NCBI GenBank assembly: GCA_001751005.1
Contig: MAXL01000213.1
Span: forward strand, 1 to 6,737
Direction of reading: 5' to 3'
Source: Desulfobacterales bacterium S5133MH16
GTDB taxonomy: Bacteria; Desulfobacterota; Desulfobacteria; Desulfobacterales; UBA11574
Length of the DNA stretch: 6,737 nt
The position numbers were made by a program, and so were the translations under genes. Below the pieces are notes generated by a model. It had not been told where the DNA came from. It worked only from the letters and a program-made list of their open reading frames with translations, and ran no database searches. Of the stretch, positions 1 to 6,057 are shown piece after piece; position 1 is the first letter of the stretch, and each line of letters begins with the position of its first letter.

Positions 1-97
1 CGTGCAAATTTTGTAATCATGAGGCGTACTTTTCGTACGTTGAATGATTACGAAATGCAGCACAACGCAGAAGTTGGACTTTTTACGAGACCGTCAA
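1..97. repeat. Long imperfect hairpin element downstream of the TraB gene, cut by the window edge
   Basis: A nested inverted repeat shares one axis near position 32. The outer arms GTAATCAT (13-20) and ATGATTAC (44-51) are exact complements. The inner arms CGTAC (25-29) and GTACG (35-39) close on a 5-nt loop. Pairing continues outward through TTT/AAA and, with a small shift, TGCA (3-6)/TGCA (56-59). To its right, GGACTTTTTACGAG (76-89) followed by ACCGTCAA runs up to the TraB stop codon and looks like one end of a larger element whose other end lies left of position 1. There is no T-run after the hairpin in the TraB reading direction, so a simple intrinsic terminator is not supported. It may be a REP- or MITE-like dispersed repeat; that is inference, because only one partial copy is visible. 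Confidence 0.6.
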
Positions 98-1261
98 TTA
101 TAATACTTTTACCATCAAAGGTATAGCAACAAAAGTACCCAGAGAACTGCCCAGATTTGTAAAAACCACCACCAAAAGGATTCGCGTTATCTTGTTTTTC
201 CAGAATCCCCTTATGGAGAGGATGTCTTCCGGTAATTGCTCGAAATCCCTGACCTTGGGTTTTCGTGAAAAGGTTTCAACAAGCCCGGCAACCCATCCTG
301 CGGCAATCATGGGATTCAAGGAGGTCAACGGGGCGGCCAAAACCGACGAAAGTATGGTCAGAGGATGAGCCAAAGCAATGATGGCGCCGAGACCTGCCAG
401 AATACCGTTTGCCATAACCCACCAAGTTATCATATCCGTTCCGGCATTGGCCCCGCCATGATAAAAACCTGAGGCAATTAGCACAAGTATGGCCATAGGG
501 ATAATCCATTTTAGAATTGCTGATGTTTTTCCTTTGGGCGGGATTTGTTCAAGGGTCTCAAAGTCAATCTCTTGGTTCCAGTATTTTTTAATACCGGGCA
601 CATGTCCTGCGCCCACAACCGCAACAATTTTATTGCCGGGGGCCGTCCGGATCTTGTGGGTCAGATACTGGTCTCTCTCATCAATCAGTATATCTTTCAA
701 TGCCGGAAGTGATTTCCCAACATCGGCAAGAATCGTTTCAAGCACATCCTCCTGCTTCATTTTTTCTATGTCATCCTCGCTAATCTCGTCGATTTCTCCC
801 AAGGATAAAATTAGTTGAAACAAAAGTTTAATTTTATCCCACAATCCCATGACACGCCATGTTTTTGTCAGGGTGATACGGATGTTCCTGTCGGCAAGAT
901 GTATTCCTGCGCCCGCGGCCTCTCCGGCTTCAATGGCCTTTATCATTTCCTCCCCGGGTTTAATGTCAAATTTTTCTGCAATTCTTTTTTGAAAAGACGC
1001 CAGGAGAAGATTTGAAAGAAGAAGAAACGATTTTTTCTCCTTGATCACTTTGACGATATCTTTGTCCAGCCATTTGTCTTTTTGTCGAATGGACTGGAAC
1101 CTGGATTCGCACAACTCAACACAAACCGTGTCAGGTTTTTCCGACTCTATTACATGGGCTACCAGCCGGACACTCTCTTTTGATACATGTGCGGTCCCCA
1201 AAAGTATGATCTCTTTGCCTTCAAATACGAGTCGATGTGTGTTATGGGTGTTGTTTATCAT
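98..1261 (-). CDS. TraB/PrgY-family protein with C-terminal membrane domain
   Basis: This 387-residue protein belongs to the TraB/PrgY family, related to the enterococcal pheromone-shutdown protein and more distantly to GumN/TIKI-type proteins. The N-terminal soluble domain has the family motif GTAHVS at residues 22-27, a VCVELCESR segment near 46-54, and a second conserved GxGHVPG motif at 217-223. Paired GxxH motifs of this kind are thought to form a metal-dependent, TIKI-like hydrolase site. The C-terminal part (about 250-387) is strongly hydrophobic, with likely membrane segments near 251-267, 280-298, 303-328 and 359-384, so the protein is probably anchored in the inner membrane. Length and layout fit the full-length prokaryotic family. 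No Shine-Dalgarno sequence is evident before the ATG, but the start fits the family, with only about 20 residues before GTAHVS. It is transcribed divergently from the AAA+ ATPase gene and stands alone here. The physiological role in most bacteria is unknown. Confidence 0.9.
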   Translation of the reverse strand: MINNTHNTHRLVFEGKEIILLGTAHVSKESVRLVAHVIESEKPDTVCVELCESRFQSIRQKDKWLDKDIVKVIKEKKSFLLLSNLLLASFQKRIAEKFDIKPGEEMIKAIEAGEAAGAGIHLADRNIRITLTKTWRVMGLWDKIKLLFQLILSLGEIDEISEDDIEKMKQEDVLETILADVGKSLPALKDILIDERDQYLTHKIRTAPGNKIVAVVGAGHVPGIKKYWNQEIDFETLEQIPPKGKTSAILKWIIPMAILVLIASGFYHGGANAGTDMITWWVMANGILAGLGAIIALAHPLTILSSVLAAPLTSLNPMIAAGWVAGLVETFSRKPKVRDFEQLPEDILSIRGFWKNKITRILLVVVFTNLGSSLGTFVAIPLMVKVL

Positions 1262-1486
1262 TTGAATTCGGTATATGTATCTTGGCCGGTTAATAATTTT
1301 ATAATCTTGCTAACATAACTATTACACTGACCATGTCAATACAACCTAAAAACCGCACACAAATTTTAGAAGGCTTAAGTAAATATAACTATATTATACT
1401 GTTAGCATATAGAATGCATGTTTTATGGTGCATCATATTGCTGAGTATGAAAATAAAAAAAATTTTTAAAATTTGTGCCCTTCGGG
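1262..1486. other. AT-rich divergent intergenic region, no gene recognised
   Basis: This is the TraB-proximal part of the 376-bp gap between the divergent TraB and AAA+ genes. Apart from the candidate TraB promoter it shows AT-rich sequence, including a TATACT hexamer (1395-1400) that could be a -10 box for rightward transcription but has no good -35 box at the right distance, and the run AAAAAAAATTTTTAAAATTT (1455-1474) next to the downstream hairpin element. The open frame across 1333-1533 encodes a cysteine- and isoleucine-rich peptide with no recognisable family and runs into the hairpin element, so I do not call it a gene. Confidence 0.5.
1312..1339 (-). promoter_or_regulatory. Candidate sigma70-type promoter for the TraB-family gene
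   Basis: Read on the minus strand, a perfect TTGACA -35 box (complement of 1334-1339) is followed after 16 bases by TATGTT (complement of 1312-1317), which matches the -10 consensus at four of six positions including the first three and the last. The predicted start of transcription would leave a leader of roughly 45 bases before the ATG at 1261. This rests on motif matching only. Confidence 0.4.
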
Positions 1487-1584
1487 ATTGCCTTTTTGAC
1501 CGCATCTTCTGTGTTGCAGGGCGTTTGCAGTAGTTTACTACGGCTGCACACCCTGCGCCTTGAAGCTGCGGCAAAATAGGCAAT
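1487..1584. repeat. About 98-nt imperfect palindromic (cruciform-capable) element
   Basis: The 23-nt arms at 1487-1509 and 1562-1584 are complementary at 19 of 23 positions. On exactly the same axis (1535.5) the centre GTAGT (1530-1534)/ACTAC (1537-1541) closes on a 2-nt TT loop. Between them GCAGGG (1516-1521) pairs with CCCTGC (1551-1556), shifted by one base. The structure spans almost all of the interval, contains no gene and ends 53 bases before the AAA+ start codon. This compact layout resembles a dispersed extragenic palindrome or miniature mobile element. It could also form a structured leader if rightward transcription begins upstream of it. Only one copy is present here, so the dispersed-repeat reading is inference. 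Confidence 0.65.
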
Positions 1585-1637
1585 TGCAGATTTTAGGTGC
1601 AATCTAAAACTTGCATTAATTATGAGGCAATCCATCT

Positions 1638-2453
1638 ATGACACACCAAATTCAACCGGACACCGGCAGCCATCTGATTATAGAAGAGCCGTATTATCTT
1701 GGGACAGGGAATGAGATCAGAATGTTTGAAGCCGCTTTTGACGCCAGGCTTCCGGTTATGCTCAAAGGGCCTACCGGATGCGGCAAGACCAGATTTGTGG
1801 AATATATGTCGTATCATTTAAAGCGCCCCATGCTTACCGTTGCCTGCCATGAAGACCTGTTTGCGTCCGACCTTTTGGGGCGCTACCTTTTAAAAAAGGA
1901 TGAAACCGTATGGGTTGACGGTCCGTTAACACGGGCCGTGCGCATGGGCGCCATCTGCTATCTGGACGAGATCGTTGAAGCTCGCAAGGATACAACGGTA
2001 GTAATACATCCGTTAACAGACATGCGGCGAACCCTTTCCATTGACAAAAAAGGAGAAATAATCCACGCTCATCCGGATTTTATGATGGTGATATCCTATA
2101 ATCCGGGATATCAATCGGTATTGAAAGATCTCAAACAGAGCACGCGCCAGCGATTTATATCATTAGAGTTCGACTATCCCGAAGCCGAAAAAGAAGCCGA
2201 AATCGTCTCCCATGAAGGAAATATCGATATGAAATCCGCCTTAAAATTGGTATCTCTGGCAGGAAAAATAAGAAACATCCGAGAGCATGGTCTTACCGAA
2301 GGGGCCAGTACCCGGCTCTTAATTTATGCCGCTCAGATGATCGGACGGGATATCCCGGTTCATGATGCGTGCCGGTCCGCCATATGTCTTCCCTTAACCG
2401 ATGATGCCAGGCTTCAGGAAACCCTGAACGATCTCATCGAAGATATCTTTTAG
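1638..2453 (+). CDS. CbbQ/NirQ/NorQ-type MoxR-family AAA+ ATPase
   Basis: This 271-residue AAA+ ATPase is of the CbbQ/NirQ/NorQ/GpvN type. These cytoplasmic ATPases form rings and act with a VWA partner (CbbO or NorD) to remodel a client metalloenzyme. Visible motifs are Walker A GPTGCGKT (44-51), Walker B ICYLDE (106-111), sensor 1 Asn155 in ISYNPGY, and a candidate arginine finger in STRQRF (168-173). Other stretches are typical of this subgroup: VACHEDLFASDLLGRYLL (68-85), the loop EARKDTTVVIHPLTD (114-128), and EGASTRLL in the C-terminal CbbQ_C-like region. Length is normal and no motif is missing. GAGG at 1624-1627 is a Shine-Dalgarno sequence 10 bases before the ATG. The VWA partner lies downstream, separated by a VOC gene. 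No Rubisco or nitric oxide reductase gene is visible, so the client is unknown and I give no gene symbol. NorQ and CbbQ cannot be told apart from sequence alone here. Confidence 0.93.
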   Translation: MTHQIQPDTGSHLIIEEPYYLGTGNEIRMFEAAFDARLPVMLKGPTGCGKTRFVEYMSYHLKRPMLTVACHEDLFASDLLGRYLLKKDETVWVDGPLTRAVRMGAICYLDEIVEARKDTTVVIHPLTDMRRTLSIDKKGEIIHAHPDFMMVISYNPGYQSVLKDLKQSTRQRFISLEFDYPEAEKEAEIVSHEGNIDMKSALKLVSLAGKIRNIREHGLTEGASTRLLIYAAQMIGRDIPVHDACRSAICLPLTDDARLQETLNDLIEDIF

Positions 2454-2594
2454 TTTTAAAACAGGATTTAATAATCCCCGGTTAGGGTTTTTGGGAGGCG
2501 TTTTTCACTGATTTTACCCTTGCTTTTTAACTGTCATTCGCTTAAACATCCTGCGGTCCAACTCAAAAAAGGGGGGACAAACATTTTTGGTAAG

Positions 2595-2650
2595 CGTTCA
2601 CGGTTCAGAGGTTCAGGGTATAGGGTTTTTGAATCCTTATTCCGTGAACG
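2595..2650. repeat. GTTCA-rich repeat with terminal inverted repeats upstream of the VOC gene
   Basis: The outermost 9 bases, CGTTCACGG (2595-2603) and CCGTGAACG (2642-2650), are exact inverted copies enclosing a 38-bp middle. Starting at 2596 there is a run of near-heptamers, GTTCACG, GTTCAGAG, GTTCAGG, GTATAGG, GTTTTTG, which reads as a decaying tandem repeat. The first 20 bases of the unit recur in inverted orientation at 5906-5925. It lies in the 223-bp gap between the AAA+ and VOC genes. Confidence 0.6.
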
Positions 2651-2676
2651 AATACAAAAAAACAAATGGAAAAATA

Positions 2677-3051
2677 ATGAAACTACATCATATTGCGATA
2701 GTATGCAGCTCCATGGAAAGGGCGGACAGATTCTATGAGGGGATTCTCGAGCTGAAAAAGATAAAATCCGGAACACTTGACCGGGTGTTTGGAGAACAAC
2801 TTTTTGGTATATCTCAAGAATGTGAAATGATCCTCTATGGAAACGAGGACTTTAGGATTGAGGTCTTTGTTACCGTCTCTGATCCTAAAATGAAGGCGCC
2901 TTATGCACACCTCTGCCTGGAAGTAAAAGACAGGAAATCCTTTGAAAAAAAGTGTGAGGAAGAGGGTTTAACGGTCAAACGTATCCCCAGGGGAGATTAT
3001 CTGATTGTTTTCATCGAAGATTATGACGGAAATCTGTTTGAAATAAAGTAG
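2677..3051 (+). CDS. VOC-superfamily (glyoxalase I-like) protein
   Basis: This 124-residue protein is a single-chain member of the vicinal oxygen chelate superfamily (glyoxalase I, methylmalonyl-CoA epimerase, bleomycin-resistance fold). It shows two beta-alpha-beta-beta-beta modules: MKLHHIAIVCSSMERADRFY opens the first and APYAHLCLEVKD the second, ending in the typical DYDGNLFEI strand. Candidate metal ligands are His5, Glu62, His78 and Glu122, the H/E/H/E pattern of metal-binding VOC enzymes, so it may be an active metalloenzyme. Substrate cannot be told. The frame stays open upstream to a TTG at 2587, but that extension is encoded by the GTTCA repeat and has no VOC character; the ATG at 2677 starts exactly at the first VOC strand. 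The Shine-Dalgarno sequence is weak. Only 52 bases separate its stop from the start chosen for the VWA gene, so the two are likely cotranscribed. Confidence 0.85.
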   Translation: MKLHHIAIVCSSMERADRFYEGILELKKIKSGTLDRVFGEQLFGISQECEMILYGNEDFRIEVFVTVSDPKMKAPYAHLCLEVKDRKSFEKKCEEEGLTVKRIPRGDYLIVFIEDYDGNLFEIK

Positions 3052-3103
3052 TCCATGACAGAATAACCGGATGAGATGTCAGGAAAACCTTGTGGAAGAA
3101 ACA

Positions 3104-5896
3104 ATGCACAAAGAAGATCCACTCAAACAGCTCGCCATTGCCGATCCGGACTTAGCAAAGACGGTTACGGCCGCCTTGGATCAAAAAGGCTGTCCGGTTT
3201 CAAACCAGAGCATTGCATTGCTGGTTGAAGAGACGTTGTGGGGATTAGTCCGGGAGATTTCTTTCGGCCGAACCCTAGCATCCGGTTATACGGATCTGAT
3301 TGGGGAGGTTGATGTTAAAAAAATTTATCGCTACCGGGATCTGGTCCGCAGCTTCGGTCGCAAGGGTCCGACACTGGGACGGATTATGGCCGAGCATCTT
3401 GTGCCGGTGATAAAATACGGGGACAATCTTTTTTTAAAGCGCTTTCTGAAAACCCTTGAGATTATGCTGAACAAGGGAACATATACCCTAAAAGATCCGC
3501 TTAAGGTTCTGTCGGAATTATTAAACAGGAATCACATTGAAGCCGCATCCGCAACCCTTGACCTGCTTGGCGACACCTTTTCCCAGGACATGTCGTATGT
3601 CCGAAGCCAGCGTTTTGCTCATATCCTGCCCGGTGTTGTACTTGCCTTTTCTCCTTCACGCCGAGCCTGGCAGACAGAACAGCTTCAACGCGTTATAAAG
3701 GCTGATTTTCACCTGGCCGATTCCTTTATGGACGGACTTGAGAAAGGACTGTATCTGCTTTCCAAAGAGGCTTTAAGCGATTTTGTTTCCCTGGGGCTCG
3801 AAAAATTAAAGCGCAACCAGAAACTTGCAAAAAAATTTCTTTCACTGGAATCCAAACTCGGTATCGATACCTTCACCGATTTGCAGGTAACCATTCCTAT
3901 TTCCCGAGTCCGACAGCAGCTAAACCGTTATCTCATGGCCAGAACCGGTCTTTCAATTTCAGTGCGTCCACTTTCTTCCCTTCCGGATTTATTAATAAAG
4001 GAATGCAATAAAATAATTTTTGTCTGTTCAGACGGAAAGTTCATATACCTTCCGGATGAAATCAGCGTGTTTCCCCATAAAACCGAAAACATAAACCTGT
4101 ATAAATGCCTTACAAGACTTGAAGCAGGACACTATGAGTTCGGCACCTTCGATTTTGATCTTGAAAAAGCCATAGAAAAATGCCGAGGGATTGCGAAATT
4201 AAAGGATTATGATTTGGAATTCGATTTAATCCAAAATCGGGAAGATCTATCCGATATGGAACGTTTTTTCTTGTATTTTCCGGTCGCGGCGCTGGCAACG
4301 GATCTGTTTACAATCTTCGAACACGGCCGTATCAGAATTATGTTGAACCGACAGTATCCGGGCCTTGTCAGGCAGGCCCTTCCCGTGCTTCAACGGGAAG
4401 CTGAACGTATGATTAAAAAGCATAAACCGGTTGAAATGGTCTTTCTTTTGTATCTGTGGATTGCACTCGGCATTTCAGAAGAAGAACGTTTTGGTACGGA
4501 CAATAAAATATATGCTCATATCAAAAAGTTTAAAAATCTTTTTTCAACAACAATAACGGAGAATTCTACTGTTGAGTCCTGTGCAGAGCTTGTTGTCAAG
4601 ATATACCCGGAAATGGAAAAACTTTTGAACAGAGGGTCATATTTAAAAAAAGACCTTAAAGAATTTTACAAACCCATGCAAACACCCTTTGGCCGCAGAT
4701 TAAGGCCGGATCTTTTTTTCTCGGCATATCGGGAATATGAACGACTGGCCGGGATCTTAAAGGTGACGCTCGGGGAAAAGGGGTTTAAAATCTATAAATC
4801 GGATATTAAAAAACGCCTGATGGAAAACAACGGTATGGTTTCCCATCAGGACCTGAAAGAAATGATATGCTGTTTTCGGGATAATCACGAGCCTCATATG
4901 TTACAGCAACAAAAATTTTCTATAGACCTGTCCTGGCTTGATTTGTCCATGCTTTTCGGCACGGAGAGCATTACGGTGCTTCAGAAAGAAGATTTTTTCG
5001 GCTCTGTTTCCTGGCACAAAGAATGGGACTGCAACTTGCAGGATTACCTATATTCTCATGTGAGAGTACTTGACAAAGTTTTAACCGAAAAAGAGAGCGA
5101 TTTCTATAAGTTAACATTGAGACATCACAGGGGGCTGGTAAAGAGGATACGCTATGCTTTTGAACTGTTGAAGCCCGAGGGTCTTATAAGGTTAAGACAA
5201 TGGATGGAAGGGGATGAGTTCGATTACCGGGCGCTGTTAGACTTTGCCATAGATAAAAAGGCGGGGAGAATTCCATCAGACAGGCTGTATATCAAACATA
5301 TTAAACAGACCAGGGATGTTGCCGTACTCTTGCTGGTGGATCTGTCACGTTCAACAGCAAACGCTGTTTTTGGTTCACATGGGACCGTACTGGATGTCGA
5401 GAAGGAAGCTATCGTACTTTTTTGTGAAGCGCTGGGAGTTGTGGGAGACGCCTTTGCCATAGCGGGTTTTTCCGGAACCGGCCGTCTGGGAGTGGATTAT
5501 TTTCGCATAAAAGACCTTGATGAAAATATGGATGATACGGTCAAACGGCGTATTAACGCCATGGCGCCTCAACGGAGCACTCGGATGGGGGCCGCCATCC
5601 GCCATGCTACCCGTTACCTTAAAAAGATTTCTTCAAAAGTCCGTTTATTAATTATTTTAAGTGACGGGTTTCCCAATGATGTTGATTATAAACAAAATTA
5701 TGCAACTGCAGATACCCGAAAAGCCATATTCGAGGCGCGTTCAAAAAACATATATACTCATGCCATAACCATTAATTTTGCTGGAGATCCCAAGCTGGAT
5801 GATCTTTACGGAAACGTTCATCATAATGTTATATCTGACGTTCGCGAACTACCCGACAAACTTTTACGGATCTACGGAAGTCTGACCCGGCATTAG
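3104..5896 (+). CDS. Large CbbO/NorD-like VWA-domain protein
   Basis: This 930-residue protein is the likely partner of the upstream AAA+ ATPase. The C-terminal VWA domain (about 735-930) has a complete metal-ion-dependent adhesion site: DLSRS starting at residue 746, the Thr of STRMGAAIRHA at 826, and the Asp of LSDGFPND at 854. The end LPDKLLRIYGSLTRH fits NorD/CbbO proteins. The middle segment around 305-360 (DGKFIYLPDEISVF followed by AGHYEFGTFDFD) resembles the NorD/CbbO core. The first 300 residues appear largely alpha-helical with no family I can name; no signal peptide or membrane segment is visible, so it is probably cytoplasmic. It is longer than typical NorD (about 600-640) and CbbO (about 750-800). 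An ATG at 3071 would add 11 residues, but the ATG at 3104 has GGAAG (3094-3098) five bases upstream and is preferred. In known systems the VWA protein binds the client through its metal site while the Q ATPase supplies force. The client is not visible here. Confidence 0.88.
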   Translation: MHKEDPLKQLAIADPDLAKTVTAALDQKGCPVSNQSIALLVEETLWGLVREISFGRTLASGYTDLIGEVDVKKIYRYRDLVRSFGRKGPTLGRIMAEHLVPVIKYGDNLFLKRFLKTLEIMLNKGTYTLKDPLKVLSELLNRNHIEAASATLDLLGDTFSQDMSYVRSQRFAHILPGVVLAFSPSRRAWQTEQLQRVIKADFHLADSFMDGLEKGLYLLSKEALSDFVSLGLEKLKRNQKLAKKFLSLESKLGIDTFTDLQVTIPISRVRQQLNRYLMARTGLSISVRPLSSLPDLLIKECNKIIFVCSDGKFIYLPDEISVFPHKTENINLYKCLTRLEAGHYEFGTFDFDLEKAIEKCRGIAKLKDYDLEFDLIQNREDLSDMERFFLYFPVAALATDLFTIFEHGRIRIMLNRQYPGLVRQALPVLQREAERMIKKHKPVEMVFLLYLWIALGISEEERFGTDNKIYAHIKKFKNLFSTTITENSTVESCAELVVKIYPEMEKLLNRGSYLKKDLKEFYKPMQTPFGRRLRPDLFFSAYREYERLAGILKVTLGEKGFKIYKSDIKKRLMENNGMVSHQDLKEMICCFRDNHEPHMLQQQKFSIDLSWLDLSMLFGTESITVLQKEDFFGSVSWHKEWDCNLQDYLYSHVRVLDKVLTEKESDFYKLTLRHHRGLVKRIRYAFELLKPEGLIRLRQWMEGDEFDYRALLDFAIDKKAGRIPSDRLYIKHIKQTRDVAVLLLVDLSRSTANAVFGSHGTVLDVEKEAIVLFCEALGVVGDAFAIAGFSGTGRLGVDYFRIKDLDENMDDTVKRRINAMAPQRSTRMGAAIRHATRYLKKISSKVRLLIILSDGFPNDVDYKQNYATADTRKAIFEARSKNIYTHAITINFAGDPKLDDLYGNVHHNVISDVRELPDKLLRIYGSLTRH

Positions 5897-5905
5897 GGTA
5901 CCATC

Positions 5906-5925
5906 GAACCTCTAAACCGTGAACG
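5906..5925. repeat. Inverted copy of the GTTCA repeat downstream of the VWA gene
   Basis: The complement of 5906-5925 matches 2595-2614 at 19 of 20 positions; the one difference is T for C in GGTT(C/T)AGAGG. It begins 10 bases after the VWA stop codon. Together the two copies bracket the VOC and VWA genes, a segment of about 3.3 kb. No T-run follows, so it is not an obvious terminator. Confidence 0.65.
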
Positions 5926-5962
5926 GGTAAGGTATTTGTTTCATTTCCGGAAAGTTGCTTTA

Positions 5963-5991
5963 TTGACAATGCATTGATCAAGCATTAATGT
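5963..5991 (+). promoter_or_regulatory. Candidate promoter and palindromic operator for the Fur-FeoA gene
   Basis: A perfect TTGACA -35 box (5963-5968) is followed after 17 bases by TAATGT (5986-5991), which keeps the T, A and final T of the -10 consensus. The spacer is filled by an imperfect 19-bp palindrome (5968-5986): AATGC and GCATT flank the perfect centre TTGATCAA, with one extra base on the left side. GCATT also recurs directly 11 bases apart, one helical turn. A regulator bound here would block RNA polymerase, so this is a plausible autoregulatory or iron-responsive operator. It is not a close match to the classic E. coli Fur box. Confidence 0.45.
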
Positions 5992-6006
5992 TAAAGTTCG
6001 CACTTG

Positions 6007-6037
6007 ATGTCCTCGTAAAAGTCTTTTACAAGGACAT
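6007..6037. promoter_or_regulatory. Nearly perfect 31-bp dyad in the Fur-FeoA leader
   Basis: Arms 6007-6021 and 6023-6037 are inverted copies at 14 of 15 positions around a single T at 6022; the one mismatch pairs C6014 with A6030. It lies just downstream of the candidate start of transcription and ends 9 bases before the AAGGA ribosome binding site. No T-run follows. It could be an operator bound by a dimeric regulator, an RNA hairpin in the leader, or a remnant of a repeat, since its CTCGTAAAAGTC resembles the complement of 77-89. Confidence 0.5.
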
Positions 6038-6057
6038 TATCTCATCAAGGAATCCAT

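Noticed and set aside
489..818. Open plus-strand frame inside the TraB region
   Set aside because: It is antisense to a well-supported TraB-family gene, and its translation has no recognisable family and low-complexity serine-rich composition.
1333..1533. Possible small gene in the divergent intergenic region
   Set aside because: The peptide shows no family, there is no good ribosome binding site, and it runs into the palindromic element.
2470..2515. Possible intrinsic terminator after the AAA+ gene (CCCC...GGG followed by TTTTT)
   Set aside because: The stem would be only about three base pairs, too weak to call; readthrough into the VOC and VWA genes seems as likely.
2596..2630. CRISPR-like or iteron array
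   Set aside because: Units are 7-8 bases without unique spacers and decay quickly, and no cas or replication gene is nearby.
2520..2738. Small plus-strand frame between the AAA+ and VOC genes
   Set aside because: It crosses the GTTCA repeat and overlaps the start of the VOC gene in another frame; nothing supports translation.
6007..6037. Dyad as an intrinsic terminator for the VWA gene
   Set aside because: No U-run follows on either strand, and it lies within the fur leader downstream of a better promoter candidate.
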